DNA of 64,000 nucleotides from Faunimonas pinastri. Lineage in GTDB: Bacteria > Pseudomonadota > Alphaproteobacteria > Rhizobiales > Afifellaceae. Position 1 is the first letter of the stretch; every line of letters starts with the position of its first letter. Position numbers and translations under genes: made by a program. The stretch spans positions 62,001 to 126,000 of the forward strand of contig NZ_FOFG01000012.1 of NCBI RefSeq assembly GCF_900110915.1, written 5' to 3'. The notes beneath the pieces were generated by a model. The model searched no databases and was not told the DNA's origin. It saw nothing but the letters and a program-made list of their open reading frames with translations. This document shows, in pieces, positions 43,588 through 53,026 of the stretch.

Positions 43588-44340
43588 TCAGCTGATCTCG
43601 TTGATGTAGCAGTACTTGTCGGTCACCGCACGATGCCAGCCCGCCACCACGGGAACACCCGTATGGTCGAACGAGACTTCGTGGATGGCAAGCACCGCGG
43701 CGGGAAGGGCCAAGTCCAGCCGCGCCGCATCGACCGCGTCGGCGAGTTCCGCCGTCACCTGCTCGCGCACCGCCGTGACGCGGATGCCGTAATGCTCCAG
43801 CAGATACAGGTAGAGCAGCTCCGCCACGTCTTCCGGACGCTCCGGGAAATCCGGCAGGCGCGCGGCCGGGAGCGAAAGTTCCTCGTGCATCACGGGGCGG
43901 CCTTCCACCGAGCGCAACCGGGTGAGGCTGACCAGCTCCGTGCCGGCCGGAAGTTCCAGCGCCGCCGCCTGCCGCGCATCCGCGAGCGTCCGAACGACGG
44001 AGAGGATCTGCGTGTGGGAGCGCAGAAGCTCGCCTGCCGGCCCGCGCAGCCGAAAGTGCCGGTAGAAGAAGCGAAGGCTGTGAGCGGGCGTGCGCCCGGT
44101 GACAGCCGTTCCCGTCTTGCGGCGGCGGACCAGCATGCCTTCGGCGACGAGATCGGCCAGCGCGTGGCGCAGCGTGCCCACAGCCACGCCGAAGCGCCGC
44201 GCAAGCTCCGCCTCGTTCGGGAGCACGAAGCCCGCCGGCCATTCCCCGACCAGGATGGCTTCGGAGACCTGCCGCTTCACGTGTTCGTAAAGGGGAACGG
44301 GACGCTCTGGATTGACAAGAGTGCTGGACCGGTCATTCAT
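43588..44340 (-). CDS. GntR-family regulator, HutC/UTRA type
   Basis: The 250-residue repressor-type protein has an N-terminal GntR winged helix (PLYEHVKRQVSEAILVGEW, ELARRFGVAVGTLRHALADL) and a C-terminal UTRA ligand domain (about residues 95-240). It is divergent from the hydrolase/ABC-transporter operon with only 45 bp between starts, so it very likely regulates that operon and itself in response to an imported or processed substrate. Its own promoter must lie in the AT-rich 44341-44385 gap or within the next gene. Confidence 0.92.
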   Translation of the reverse strand: MNDRSSTLVNPERPVPLYEHVKRQVSEAILVGEWPAGFVLPNEAELARRFGVAVGTLRHALADLVAEGMLVRRRKTGTAVTGRTPAHSLRFFYRHFRLRGPAGELLRSHTQILSVVRTLADARQAAALELPAGTELVSLTRLRSVEGRPVMHEELSLPAARLPDFPERPEDVAELLYLYLLEHYGIRVTAVREQVTAELADAVDAARLDLALPAAVLAIHEVSFDHTGVPVVAGWHRAVTDKYCYINEIS

Positions 44341-44385
44341 ATAAAGAATATAGTTTAACCCTGCCTAAAGAGAAAGCACCCGTTC
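44341..44385. promoter_or_regulatory. Short AT-rich divergent promoter region
   Basis: This 45 bp gap between gntR and the hydrolase operon contains TATAGT (44349-44354), a possible plus-strand -10 with TGGACC 18 bases upstream (44325-44330) inside gntR. The interleaved TATA-rich run at 44339-44356 is a likely binding area for the GntR protein. No clear palindrome stands out. Confidence 0.35.
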
Positions 44386-45681
44386 TTGCCAGCCGCCCTT
44401 TCCGCAGCCTTCGACAAGGCCCTTGCGCTGATCGCCCATGACGATGCGGCGGTCGAGGCCGAGCTCGGCCGGATGCTGGCCGTCGATACCAGCTATCCGC
44501 CGGGTGAAAACTACGGATCGTTCGCCGATCTGATCCAGGCGGCGACCGCGCCCGCCGGATTCGAACATCGCCGCGTCGTCGTGCCCGAAGAGCTCTGGCG
44601 CGCGCCGGGAGCGCGGGGCGAGCGGGTCAATCTCATCGCCACCCGCCGCACCGGGAAACCGGTCTGCTCCCTCTACTTCCACACCGATACCGTTCCTCCT
44701 GGCGAAGGCTGGAGCGTGCCGCCGCTCGGCCTCACGCGCGATGGCGACCGGCTGACCGGCCGTGGCGCCGCCGACATGAAGGGCACCGTCGCCGCGGCGC
44801 TCGCGGCGATCCGCGCCGCCGATGCCGCCGGGCTGGAGCTTGCCTACGATCCGGCGCTGCTCCTCTGCACGGACGAGGAAGGCGGCGCCTATCCCGGCAT
44901 TCGCTATCTCGCCGAGCAGGGTCTCGTCGAAGGTCACCTGCTCAGCTTCAATGGCGGCGCGGCGCCCCGCATCTGGGCCGGCTGCTTCGGCTCGATCGAC
45001 CTCCTTATCCGCGTTCGCGGGCGCGGCGGGCACAGCGGCGATCCCGGCAACGGCGTCAACGCGCTGGAAGCCGCTTTGCCGCTCCTCAACGCGCTCAATG
45101 CTCTGAAGCCGGCCGTCGCGGCCCGCGCTTCCGCCATGCCGGCCCCGCCGCATTACGGCGAACGCCCGCTTCACGGCCTGCTCACCGTCGCCGCCGTCCA
45201 TGCCGGGCAGAAGGGCTCGTCCCTGCCGGCCGTCGCCGAGATCCTCGTCAATCGTCGCTATGCGCCGGAAGAGCGCTTCGAAGACGTGCTGGCGGAGCTC
45301 CAGGACGTCATCGACCGTGCGATGGAGACAAGTCCGGCGCTCGGCTACGACATGGAGACCACCGGCCACCTCATTCCCGTGGAAGACCCCAGTGGCCCGC
45401 ATTGGCCGCGCTGGCAGGCGGCGCTGGCGAAGGGCTTCGGCTTCACCGAATTCCGGCCATGGGGATCCTCGACCTCTTCCGACATGGGCTTCGTCCAGAG
45501 GACCGGCCTGCGGGAAATCCTGCTTGGCGGCCTCACCCGGCCGGACAACAACACCCACGCTCCCGACGAATTCACGACCCTGACCGACGTGAAGGCGCTG
45601 GCCACCAGCATCCTGGCCTATCTCGCCGCCGACTTCGCACCCGACCTCATGCCGACTGCCCAAGATGGAGCGCAGCAATGA
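44386..45681 (+). CDS. M20-family peptidase/deacylase (first hydrolase of the operon)
   Basis: The 431-residue zinc hydrolase of the ArgE/DapE/Acy1/CPG2 family has the metal ligands in FHTDTVPPG and RGAADMKGT, the catalytic Glu pair in CTDEEGGAYPG and a C-terminal His in NTHAPDEF. A dimerisation lid domain lies between about residues 190 and 310. The start is TTG 44386, preceded only by a weak purine stretch. The gene overlaps the solute-binding protein gene by ATGA, so uptake and hydrolysis are coupled. The substrate is an amide or small peptide of unknown type. Confidence 0.88.
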   Translation: MPAALSAAFDKALALIAHDDAAVEAELGRMLAVDTSYPPGENYGSFADLIQAATAPAGFEHRRVVVPEELWRAPGARGERVNLIATRRTGKPVCSLYFHTDTVPPGEGWSVPPLGLTRDGDRLTGRGAADMKGTVAAALAAIRAADAAGLELAYDPALLLCTDEEGGAYPGIRYLAEQGLVEGHLLSFNGGAAPRIWAGCFGSIDLLIRVRGRGGHSGDPGNGVNALEAALPLLNALNALKPAVAARASAMPAPPHYGERPLHGLLTVAAVHAGQKGSSLPAVAEILVNRRYAPEERFEDVLAELQDVIDRAMETSPALGYDMETTGHLIPVEDPSGPHWPRWQAALAKGFGFTEFRPWGSSTSSDMGFVQRTGLREILLGGLTRPDNNTHAPDEFTTLTDVKALATSILAYLAADFAPDLMPTAQDGAQQ

Positions 45682-47258
45682 CCTTTCTGAGCCTTTCCCG
45701 CCGCCGCTTCATGGCCAGCGCCGCAGCCCTCGGCGCCCTGGGCGCCATGCCGCTGGCCGGCTCCCTGCCGGCCCTTGCCGCCGCTCCCGCCCCCGCCACG
45801 AAGGGCGGCACGCTTCGCGTTTCCGTCGATCAGGCGGTCAGCGTCATTAACCCGCTGATGGTGCGCGTGAATCCGGAGTACCTCGTCGCCGAGTTGCTTT
45901 ACAGCGGCCTGACGCGGCTGAAGCCCGACATGACGGCCGAGGCCGACCTCGCCCAGTCGTGGCAGGCCTCAGACGACCTGAAGACCTGGACCTTCACGCT
46001 TCGCCCGAACCTCGTCTTTACCGACGGCTCGCCCTGCACGTCGAAAGACGTGGTCGCGAGCTTCCAGGCGATCCTCGATCCCAAGACCGCCTCGCCCGGC
46101 CGCGCCGGGATCAGCGCGATCGAGGCGGTTGCGGCCGATGGCGACGACAAGGTGGTGATCACGCTGCACGGCGCTTCCGCCGACTTGCCCGTCATCCTCA
46201 CCTACCCGAACGCCAAGGTCGTGCCCGCCGCCATCATCTCTGGCGGGCTGGACCGGCTATCCCGCGAGGCGGTCGGCACGGGCCCCTTCAAGCTCGTCTC
46301 CTACGAGCCGGACCGGCAGATCGTGGTGACGCGCAACGAGCATTATTACGAGCCCGGCCGGCCCCATCTCGACCGGGTGGAAGTGGTCGTCTACCCCGAC
46401 CAGTCCGCCGGCACCTCGGCGCTGATCTCCGGCGATATCGACCTCGTCTATTCCACCGACGCGGCAGAGTACCAGCGCTACCAGAATGCCAGCGGCGTGG
46501 TGCCGCTGCGCGTGCCCTCCGGGCAGTTCCTCAACATCAACATGGGCTGCGACCAGAAGCCCTTCTCCGACGTCCGCGTCCGGCAGGCGCTGGCGCTCGC
46601 GGTGGACCGCGAGGCGCTGGTCGGCTTCATCGCCCAGGGCTTCGGCACGCCGGGCAACGACAGCCCGCTGAACCAGGCCTACCCCTTCTACAAGGAGCAA
46701 CCGCTCAAGAAGCCGGATTACGACAAGGCCAAGCAGCTGCTGGCCGAAGCCGGCTTCCCCAATGGCGTGGACCTGACGCTGATCGCCTCCGACAAGCCGG
46801 GCACGCGCACGCAGCTCGGCATCGCGGTGCGGGAAATGGCCACGCCCGCCGGCTTCCGCATCAACGTGCAGACCATGCCGCACGCGACCTATCTGGATCA
46901 GGTCTGGAAGAAGGGCTCGTTCTATGTCGGCTTCTACAACATGCAGGCGACCGCCGACGCCATCTTCTCCCTGCTCTACACGTCCGACGCCGCCTGGAAC
47001 GAGACGCGCTGGAACAACAAGGAGTTCGACGGCCTGATCGCCGAGGCCCGCACCACCTCCGACGGGGACAAGCGCAAGGAGCTCTACGGCCAGGCGCAGG
47101 AGCTGATGAACAAGGAAGTGCCCTCCGTCATCCCGGTCTTCTTCGACCTGCTCGCCGCGCGCCGCGACTATGTCGAAGGCTACGAACTGCATCCGCGCGG
47201 CGCCGTGTTCCGGCTGGACTACGTCTCGCTCGGCGCGAACGCTCCCAAGCGGGGCTGA
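45678..47258 (+). CDS. Peptide-type ABC transporter substrate-binding protein, Tat-exported
   Basis: The 526-residue cluster C (SBP_bac_5) binding protein begins with a twin-arginine signal: SRRRFMASAAALGALGA, cleavage near the ALAAAPAPA region. The core has the family's LTRLKPDMTAEADLAQSW and GTGPFKLVSYEPD. Tat export suggests folding before secretion. Typical ligands are oligopeptides, opines or sugars. It is followed 3 bp later by its permease gene. Confidence 0.92.
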   Translation: MTFLSLSRRRFMASAAALGALGAMPLAGSLPALAAAPAPATKGGTLRVSVDQAVSVINPLMVRVNPEYLVAELLYSGLTRLKPDMTAEADLAQSWQASDDLKTWTFTLRPNLVFTDGSPCTSKDVVASFQAILDPKTASPGRAGISAIEAVAADGDDKVVITLHGASADLPVILTYPNAKVVPAAIISGGLDRLSREAVGTGPFKLVSYEPDRQIVVTRNEHYYEPGRPHLDRVEVVVYPDQSAGTSALISGDIDLVYSTDAAEYQRYQNASGVVPLRVPSGQFLNINMGCDQKPFSDVRVRQALALAVDREALVGFIAQGFGTPGNDSPLNQAYPFYKEQPLKKPDYDKAKQLLAEAGFPNGVDLTLIASDKPGTRTQLGIAVREMATPAGFRINVQTMPHATYLDQVWKKGSFYVGFYNMQATADAIFSLLYTSDAAWNETRWNNKEFDGLIAEARTTSDGDKRKELYGQAQELMNKEVPSVIPVFFDLLAARRDYVEGYELHPRGAVFRLDYVSLGANAPKRG

Positions 47259-47261
47259 GTT

Positions 47262-48209
47262 TTGTCGCTGTCCTGGTTCCTCAAGCGGCTGGCGCTGATC
47301 GTCTATACGCTGCTGATCGTGTCCGTCGTCGTGTTCGGCATCACCCAGGTCCTCCCGGGTGACGCCGCCCAGTCGGTGCTGGGCGAGAACGCGACGCCGG
47401 CGGCGCTCGCCGCGCTCCGCGTGAAGCTGGGGCTGGACCAGCCGGTGCTGGTGCAGTTCGCCCATTGGCTGGGCGGCGTGCTCCATGGCGATTTCGGCAC
47501 GTCGATCCGTACCGGCCAGCCGGTCGGCCCCATGATGTTCACCGCGCTCGGCCGCTCGCTGATCCTGACGGTCCTGTCGCTGGCCTTGATGCTGGTCATC
47601 GCCGTGCCGCTCGGCATCCTGGCGGCGCTGCGTCGCGGCCGCGCCGCCGATGTCGGCGTCGGGCTGATCTCCTATCTCGGCGTTTCCGTGCCGGAATTCG
47701 TGACGGCGACGGTGCTCCTGATCGTTCTGGCCGACTGGCTGCAGCTTCTGCCCGCCACCGGCTACGTGCCGCTGGCCGAGCACCCGATCGAGGGGCTGAA
47801 GCACCTCGTGCTGCCCGTGCTCACGGTGTCGCTGGTGCTGGTCGCCCACGTTTCCCGCATGGTGCGCTCGGAGATGGTGGACGTCCTCCACAGCGACTAT
47901 GTGCGCGCGGCGCGGCTGAAGGGCCTGCCGGAACGGGTGGTGCTGGTTCGCCATGCGCTCCGCAACGCGCTGATCCCCGTCGTCACCATCGTGGCGCTGG
48001 ACGTCGGCTACGTCCTGGGCGGCATCATCGTGGTGGAGGAGATCTTCGCCCTTCCCGGCATCGGGCGACAGCTCATCGTGGCGATCGAGTCACGCGACCT
48101 GCCCGCCATTCAGGCCGGCGCGCTGATCATGGCGGCGACCTACGCGGTCGCCAACCTCATCGCGGACATGGTCTGCGCCCTTCTCGACAGGCGTATCCAG
48201 TATGACTGA
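47262..48209 (+). CDS. ABC transporter permease, DppB type
   Basis: The 315-residue inner-membrane permease of the dipeptide/oligopeptide family has six membrane segments; the conserved loop ARLKGLPERVVLVRHALRNA is the ATPase-contact EAA motif and the periplasmic N-terminal part has GLDQPVLVQFAHWLGG. It starts with TTG 47262. It overlaps the second permease by 8 bp. Confidence 0.92.
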   Translation: MSLSWFLKRLALIVYTLLIVSVVVFGITQVLPGDAAQSVLGENATPAALAALRVKLGLDQPVLVQFAHWLGGVLHGDFGTSIRTGQPVGPMMFTALGRSLILTVLSLALMLVIAVPLGILAALRRGRAADVGVGLISYLGVSVPEFVTATVLLIVLADWLQLLPATGYVPLAEHPIEGLKHLVLPVLTVSLVLVAHVSRMVRSEMVDVLHSDYVRAARLKGLPERVVLVRHALRNALIPVVTIVALDVGYVLGGIIVVEEIFALPGIGRQLIVAIESRDLPAIQAGALIMAATYAVANLIADMVCALLDRRIQYD

Positions 48210-49032
48210 CACCTTCGCGCGGCTCATCCGCACGCCGCAGGGACTGGCCGGGCTGGTCCTGATCCTGCTGCTCGTCCTCGTGGTCCTGTTCGGACCTTCC
48301 ATCGCGCCGGTCAACCCGGAGAAGATGGACTTCATGGGCCGCTTCGCCAAACCCGGCGCGGCGCACTGGCTGGGCGGCGACCAGCTCGGCCGCGACGTCT
48401 TCAGCCGCATCCTCACCGGCGCGCGCACCACCATCCCCATGGCCGTGGGCGCGACGCTCGCCGGCACGCTGGCAGGCGCCCTGCTCGGCACGCTTTCCGC
48501 CTATCTCGGCGGCCGGGCGGACGAGTTCATCATGCGCACGGTCGACGCGGTCATGGCGATCCCCGGCCTGCTGCTGGCGCTTCTCGTCGTCAGCACGCTC
48601 GGCAAGGGCGACCTCAACGCCATGCTCGCCATCGCCGTCGCCTTCGCGCCCGGCATGACGCGCATCACCCGCAGCGTGGCGCTGACCGCGCGGCGCATGG
48701 ACTACGTCAACGCCGCGGTCGCACGCGGCGAGAGCGGCGCGTGGATCGTGTTCCGTGAGATGCTGCCCAACGTCACCGCGCCGGTCGTGGTGGAATCGAC
48801 GATCCGCGTCGCCTTCGCCATCATGTTGTTCGCGACGCTTTCCTTCCTCGGCCTCGGCGCGCAGCCGCCCGCCTCAGACTGGGGCCTGATGATCTCCGAC
48901 GCGCGCGTCTACCTGCATCAGGCGCCGTGGATGATCATCGCGCCGGGCGCCGCCATCGCGGTCGCGGCCATCGGCTTCAACCTTCTGGGCGACGGTCTCC
49001 GCGACGCCATGAACCCGAGGAACGAGACGTGA
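48202..49032 (+). CDS. ABC transporter permease, DppC type
   Basis: The 276-residue second permease has the DppC N-terminal domain and the motif WLGGDQLGRDVFSRILTGART, followed by five or six membrane segments and the EAA loop VARGESGAWIVFREMLPN. It forms the heteromeric channel with the preceding gene product and overlaps the ATPase gene (GTGA). Confidence 0.93.
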   Translation: MTDTFARLIRTPQGLAGLVLILLLVLVVLFGPSIAPVNPEKMDFMGRFAKPGAAHWLGGDQLGRDVFSRILTGARTTIPMAVGATLAGTLAGALLGTLSAYLGGRADEFIMRTVDAVMAIPGLLLALLVVSTLGKGDLNAMLAIAVAFAPGMTRITRSVALTARRMDYVNAAVARGESGAWIVFREMLPNVTAPVVVESTIRVAFAIMLFATLSFLGLGAQPPASDWGLMISDARVYLHQAPWMIIAPGAAIAVAAIGFNLLGDGLRDAMNPRNET

Positions 49033-50612
49033 CGGCGCTCCTCGACATCGCGAACTACTCGCTCGCCTATCGCACGCGCGGCACGGAAACGACCGTTCTC
49101 TCCGCCATCGACCTGGCCGTCGGCGAGGGCGAGGTCCTCGGCCTCGTCGGCGAATCCGGCTCCGGCAAGAGTTCGCTCGCCTGGGCGATCATGCGGGCGC
49201 TGCCTTCCAATGCGCGCGAGGATGGCGGGACCATCCGCCTGCGCGGCGACGACCTGCGGGCGATGGGCCCGGCCAAGCTCCTCGAAGTCCGGGGCGGGCG
49301 CATCGGCATGGTGTTCCAGGATCCCGCGACTTCGCTGAACCCGACGCTGACGCTCGGTCGGCAGATCGTGGAAGTGCTGAAGCAGCACCGCGGCATGGGT
49401 CGGGCCGAGGCGCACCGCGAGGCCGTCGAGGCCCTGCGCCGGGTGGAGTTGCGCGACCCCGAAGCGCTGATGGCCCGCTATCCGCACGAGGCCTCCGGCG
49501 GCGAGAAGCAGCGCGTCGGCATCGCCACCGCCTTTGCTTGCCGGCCGGAACTCGTGATCTTCGACGAGCCGACGACGGCGCTCGACGTCATCACCGGCAA
49601 CCGCATCCTCGAGCTCTTCCGGCGTCTCCGCGACGAGACCGGCGTGGGCGGCCTCTATATCTCCCACGACCTGGCGCTGGTGCAGAAGGTGGCCGACCGC
49701 GTGGCGGTGCTGGACCGTGGCCACATCGTCGAACAGGGGGACGCACGCCGCATCTTCACCGCGCCGCAGGCCGATTATACGAAGCGCCTCGTCGCCGCCG
49801 TGCCGACGCCCGAGCATCGGCTGGTGGACGACCAACCCGCCGGGGGCGAACCGCTGCTGACGGCGGAAGACATCGCCGTCACCTATGGCCGCAAGCGGCT
49901 CTTCCGCGACAAACGCGTCGCCGGCAATCGCGGCATCAGCCTGTCCATCGGCAAGGGCGAGATCCTGGGCCTCGTCGGCGAGTCCGGTTCGGGCAAGTCG
50001 ACGCTCGCCAAGGCGATCACCGGCATCAACCGCTTCACCGGCCGCATCCTCTACGACGGCCGCTGGGTCGAGCACGAACGCCAGATGGACCGGCAGTACC
50101 GCGCCGGCATCCAGATCGTCTTCCAGCACCCGGACGCCTCGCTCAATCCGCGCCAGACCATCGGCGAAATCCTGCAACGGCCGCTGCGTCTCTATGGCGG
50201 CGACGTGAAGGACGTGCCGAAGCTTCTGGAGCAGGTGCGGCTGCCGGCCGACTTTGCGCGGCGCTATCCGCACCAGCTTTCCGGCGGCCAGAAGCAGCGC
50301 GTCGCCATCGCCCGCGCCTTTGCCGCACGGCCGAGGCTGGTGATCTGCGACGAGATCACGGCGCCGCTCGACGTGTCGGTGCAGGCCTCCATCATCGAAT
50401 TGCTGCTGGAACTCCGGCGCGCCCATGGCACGGCCTACATGTTCATCACGCACGATCTAAACCTCGTGCGCCAGATCGCCCACCGCCTCGCCGTCATCCG
50501 CGGTGGCGAACTGGTGGACCTCCTCAACGCCGAGGATGTCGGCGCCGCCTCCACCCATCCCTATACGCGCGAGCTGATGGCCGCGTCTTCCAGTCTCGTT
50601 TCCAACGGTTGA
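49029..50612 (+). CDS. Dual ATP-binding protein of peptide ABC transporter (DppD-DppF fusion type)
   Basis: The 527-residue protein starts at GTG 49029 and has two complete ATPase domains. Domain 1 has Walker [13 protein letters not shown], signature [12 protein letters not shown] and Walker [13 protein letters not shown]. Domain 2 has [26 protein letters not shown] and [12 protein letters not shown]. In domain 2 the Walker B aspartate is followed by EI instead of EP, a mild departure; the catalytic Glu is kept. It energises the two permeases upstream. Confidence 0.92.
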   Translation: MTALLDIANYSLAYRTRGTETTVLSAIDLAVGEGEVLGLVGESGSGKSSLAWAIMRALPSNAREDGGTIRLRGDDLRAMGPAKLLEVRGGRIGMVFQDPATSLNPTLTLGRQIVEVLKQHRGMGRAEAHREAVEALRRVELRDPEALMARYPHEASGGEKQRVGIATAFACRPELVIFDEPTTALDVITGNRILELFRRLRDETGVGGLYISHDLALVQKVADRVAVLDRGHIVEQGDARRIFTAPQADYTKRLVAAVPTPEHRLVDDQPAGGEPLLTAEDIAVTYGRKRLFRDKRVAGNRGISLSIGKGEILGLVGESGSGKSTLAKAITGINRFTGRILYDGRWVEHERQMDRQYRAGIQIVFQHPDASLNPRQTIGEILQRPLRLYGGDVKDVPKLLEQVRLPADFARRYPHQLSGGQKQRVAIARAFAARPRLVICDEITAPLDVSVQASIIELLLELRRAHGTAYMFITHDLNLVRQIAHRLAVIRGGELVDLLNAEDVGAASTHPYTRELMAASSSLVSNG

Positions 50613-50616
50613 TCCC

Positions 50617-51834
50617 ATGACCCACGAAGAACTCCTCGGCTCCATCGACGAGAAGGCATGCCTCGCCTTCCTGAGCCGCATGGTGCAGCACAAGAGCTAC
50701 AGCCAGACCGAAGGCGAGCGCGTGCTCGCGAGCTTCATGGCCGAGGAGATGCGCAAGCTCGGCCTGGATGCGGAGCTGACGCCGGTGGAAGGCGAGCGGG
50801 TCAACGCGGTCGGCCGTCTCAAGGGCACGGGCGGCGGCAAGAGCCTGCTCTTCAACGGCCATGTCGACACCAACCCGGTCACCGAAGGCTGGACCGTCGA
50901 TCCCTGGGAAGGAAAGATCGACGACAAGTTCATCTACGGCATCGGCGTTTCCAACATGAAGGCCGGTGACGCCGCCTATTTCTGCGCGGTGAAGACACTG
51001 GTCGATGCCGGCGTGAAGCTGAAGGGCGACGTGATCCTCACCTTCGTGGTGGGCGAACTGCAAGGCGGCGTCGGCACCGCCGCGCTGATGCGGCAGGGCC
51101 TGCGGGCGGATTACTTCGTCAATTCCGAGCCGACCGACCTCGAAGCCATGACGATGCACGCCGCGGCCTTTACCTTCATCATCGAGCTGATCGGCAACAC
51201 CCGTCACCTCTCCAAGCGCGAGGAAGCGGTGGACGCCATCATGGCGGCCTGCGACCTGATCCCCCGGCTGAACGCGATGAAGTTCAGCGGCGCGCTGTCG
51301 CCGGAGCACGAGAAGATCAACCGCGTCCATGTCGGCGTGGTGCGCGGCGCGCTCAGCCGTGCCTTCGAGGAATGGCGCCCGGCCCAGGTGTCCGATTACG
51401 TGAAGCTTTCCGGCTCCGGCCGCTACGCTCCCGGCCAGAACGAGGAAGCGGCGCTGGCCGACATGCAGGCGGAACTCGACGCCCTCGAGAAGCGCTTCCC
51501 GGGCCTGAAAACCGTGCTGACGCCGGAGCGGCTGCAGGGCCGGCAGACGATGCCGCCCTTCGAGGTGAAGCGCGACAGCCGTATCGTGACCACCATCAAC
51601 GAAGCCTACCGGCGCGTGCGCGGCACCGAGCAGCCGACCGGCGCGGTCACCCCGCCCGGCTATTACGGCACCGATGCCGGCCATCTCCTCGCCATCGGCG
51701 GCATGGAAGGCATCGTCTGCGGTCCGGGCGGACGCTACAACACCATGCCCGACGAACGCGTCGATATTCCGGATTTCCTGGACATGGTGCGGATCTATCT
51801 CCTCACCATCCTCGATATCTGCGAAACGGCATGA
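50617..51834 (+). CDS. M20-family metallopeptidase/deacylase with altered Glu pair
   Basis: The 405-residue protein has the M20 layout with HxD in FNGHVDTNPVTEGW and the Asp ligand region GIGVSNMKAGDAAY, where the usual DMKGG is NMKAG. The usual Glu-Glu pair is VVGELQGGVGT, that is Glu-Leu. So one catalytic Glu is kept, while the second Glu and the bridging Asp are replaced. A mononuclear metal centre or a changed reaction is possible. It begins 4 bp after the ATPase gene and overlaps the M24-fold gene by ATGA. It is a second hydrolase for the imported compound, unlike the first one in its metal site. Confidence 0.85.
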   Translation: MTHEELLGSIDEKACLAFLSRMVQHKSYSQTEGERVLASFMAEEMRKLGLDAELTPVEGERVNAVGRLKGTGGGKSLLFNGHVDTNPVTEGWTVDPWEGKIDDKFIYGIGVSNMKAGDAAYFCAVKTLVDAGVKLKGDVILTFVVGELQGGVGTAALMRQGLRADYFVNSEPTDLEAMTMHAAAFTFIIELIGNTRHLSKREEAVDAIMAACDLIPRLNAMKFSGALSPEHEKINRVHVGVVRGALSRAFEEWRPAQVSDYVKLSGSGRYAPGQNEEAALADMQAELDALEKRFPGLKTVLTPERLQGRQTMPPFEVKRDSRIVTTINEAYRRVRGTEQPTGAVTPPGYYGTDAGHLLAIGGMEGIVCGPGGRYNTMPDERVDIPDFLDMVRIYLLTILDICETA

Positions 51835-52943
51835 GCGGGATCTTCGCGCCCCGGCTGGCGGCGCTCCGGGCCGTGCTGAAGGCGCAGGGCTGCGCGGCCA
51901 TGCTGGTCGATCATGCGGAGCTGCTGGCCTGGATCACCGGCTACACCGTTTCGGAAACGATGTACCGCGCGGCGATCGTGCCGCTGGAGGGCGAGCCCCT
52001 CTTCGTGCTCCGCGCGCTGGACGCTCCGCCCTGCCGCGCCGCGGTCTGGTTCGCCGACGTGACCGGCTATGCCGATGACGAGGACCCCTACGCGGTCGTC
52101 GCCGAAGCGCTGCGCCGGCGCGGGCTGGCGGACGGCCGCCTCGGCGTGGACGCCCGCTCCTACGGCTTCACCGAACACACGGCGACGCGGCTCCGGGCCG
52201 CGCTTCCGGCTGCCGCTTTCGTCGATGTCGGCCCAGTGTCCGATCGCCTGCGCGCCGTCAAGGACGCACACGAGATCGACCTCCTTCGCCGTGCATCGGG
52301 CATTGCCGACCGCGTCATGGCGGAGCTTGCCCGGGAGGTGAAGGCGGGGATGCGGGTGCGCGACGCCGCCGCGATCGCCGCCGCGGCCTCGCTTCGGGAA
52401 GGCTCGGACGAAGGCGGTCCCGGGCCGATGCTGCGGGCGCGCGGCGACAGCGAATTCCTGCATGCGCAAGGCCTCGGCGTGGTGCTCGGCCCCGGCGACG
52501 TGCTGCATGTGGAGCTGACGCCCAAGGTCGGGAACTACAGCGCCCGGCTGATGCGGCCGATCCTTCTCGGCGATTGCGGCGACGCCGAGCGCGTCACCCG
52601 GCGGCTGACCGCCATCCAGGCTCGGCAGATCGAGGCGATGGTTCCGGGCGCTCCGGCCCGCGATGTCGACGCCGTGCTCCGCGACGCGGTGCTGGCGGAA
52701 GGCCTGCGGCCGGATTACCTCAACGTCACCGGCTACACCCTCGGCCTCTACGGCCGTACGCCGCGACCGAGCGACTTCTCCCTCTCGTTCCATCCCGGCA
52801 GCGACTGGCGGCTGGAGACCGGCATGGTCTTCCATATGTACGCCTCCGCCGCCGGTGTGGCGGTCAGCGAGACCGTGCTGGTGGGCTCGCCGCCGGAACG
52901 GCTGACGCGCTATGGGCCGGGGCCGATCCAGCTGACGGCCTAG
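51831..52943 (+). CDS. M24 (creatinase/aminopeptidase fold) protein lacking canonical metal ligands
   Basis: The 370-residue protein has a creatinase N-terminal domain (residues 1-125) and a pita-bread C-terminal domain. By eye the five metal ligands of Xaa-Pro peptidases are mostly absent: the first Asp region reads VLHVELTPKVGNYSARLMRP (no Asp pair), the His motif reads VTGYTLGLYGR (Tyr for His), and only the last Glu in VSETVLVG remains. It therefore resembles metal-free members such as creatinase more than peptidases. As last gene of the operon it probably hydrolyses a C-N bond in the compound imported by the ABC system. Confidence 0.85.
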   Translation: MSGIFAPRLAALRAVLKAQGCAAMLVDHAELLAWITGYTVSETMYRAAIVPLEGEPLFVLRALDAPPCRAAVWFADVTGYADDEDPYAVVAEALRRRGLADGRLGVDARSYGFTEHTATRLRAALPAAAFVDVGPVSDRLRAVKDAHEIDLLRRASGIADRVMAELAREVKAGMRVRDAAAIAAAASLREGSDEGGPGPMLRARGDSEFLHAQGLGVVLGPGDVLHVELTPKVGNYSARLMRPILLGDCGDAERVTRRLTAIQARQIEAMVPGAPARDVDAVLRDAVLAEGLRPDYLNVTGYTLGLYGRTPRPSDFSLSFHPGSDWRLETGMVFHMYASAAGVAVSETVLVGSPPERLTRYGPGPIQLTA

Positions 52944-53026
52944 ACCGGAGCGACCGCCGTCATGGACATCGCACGGCGCTGCGATATTGTGCGTCGCCCT
53001 CCCCTCCAGCCCTTCGGAATCCCGCC

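Noticed and set aside
50053-50612. The second half of the dual ATPase as a separate gene with its own start
   Set aside because: The frame is continuous with both ATPase domains in the order known for DppD-DppF fusion proteins, and no ribosome site appears between them.
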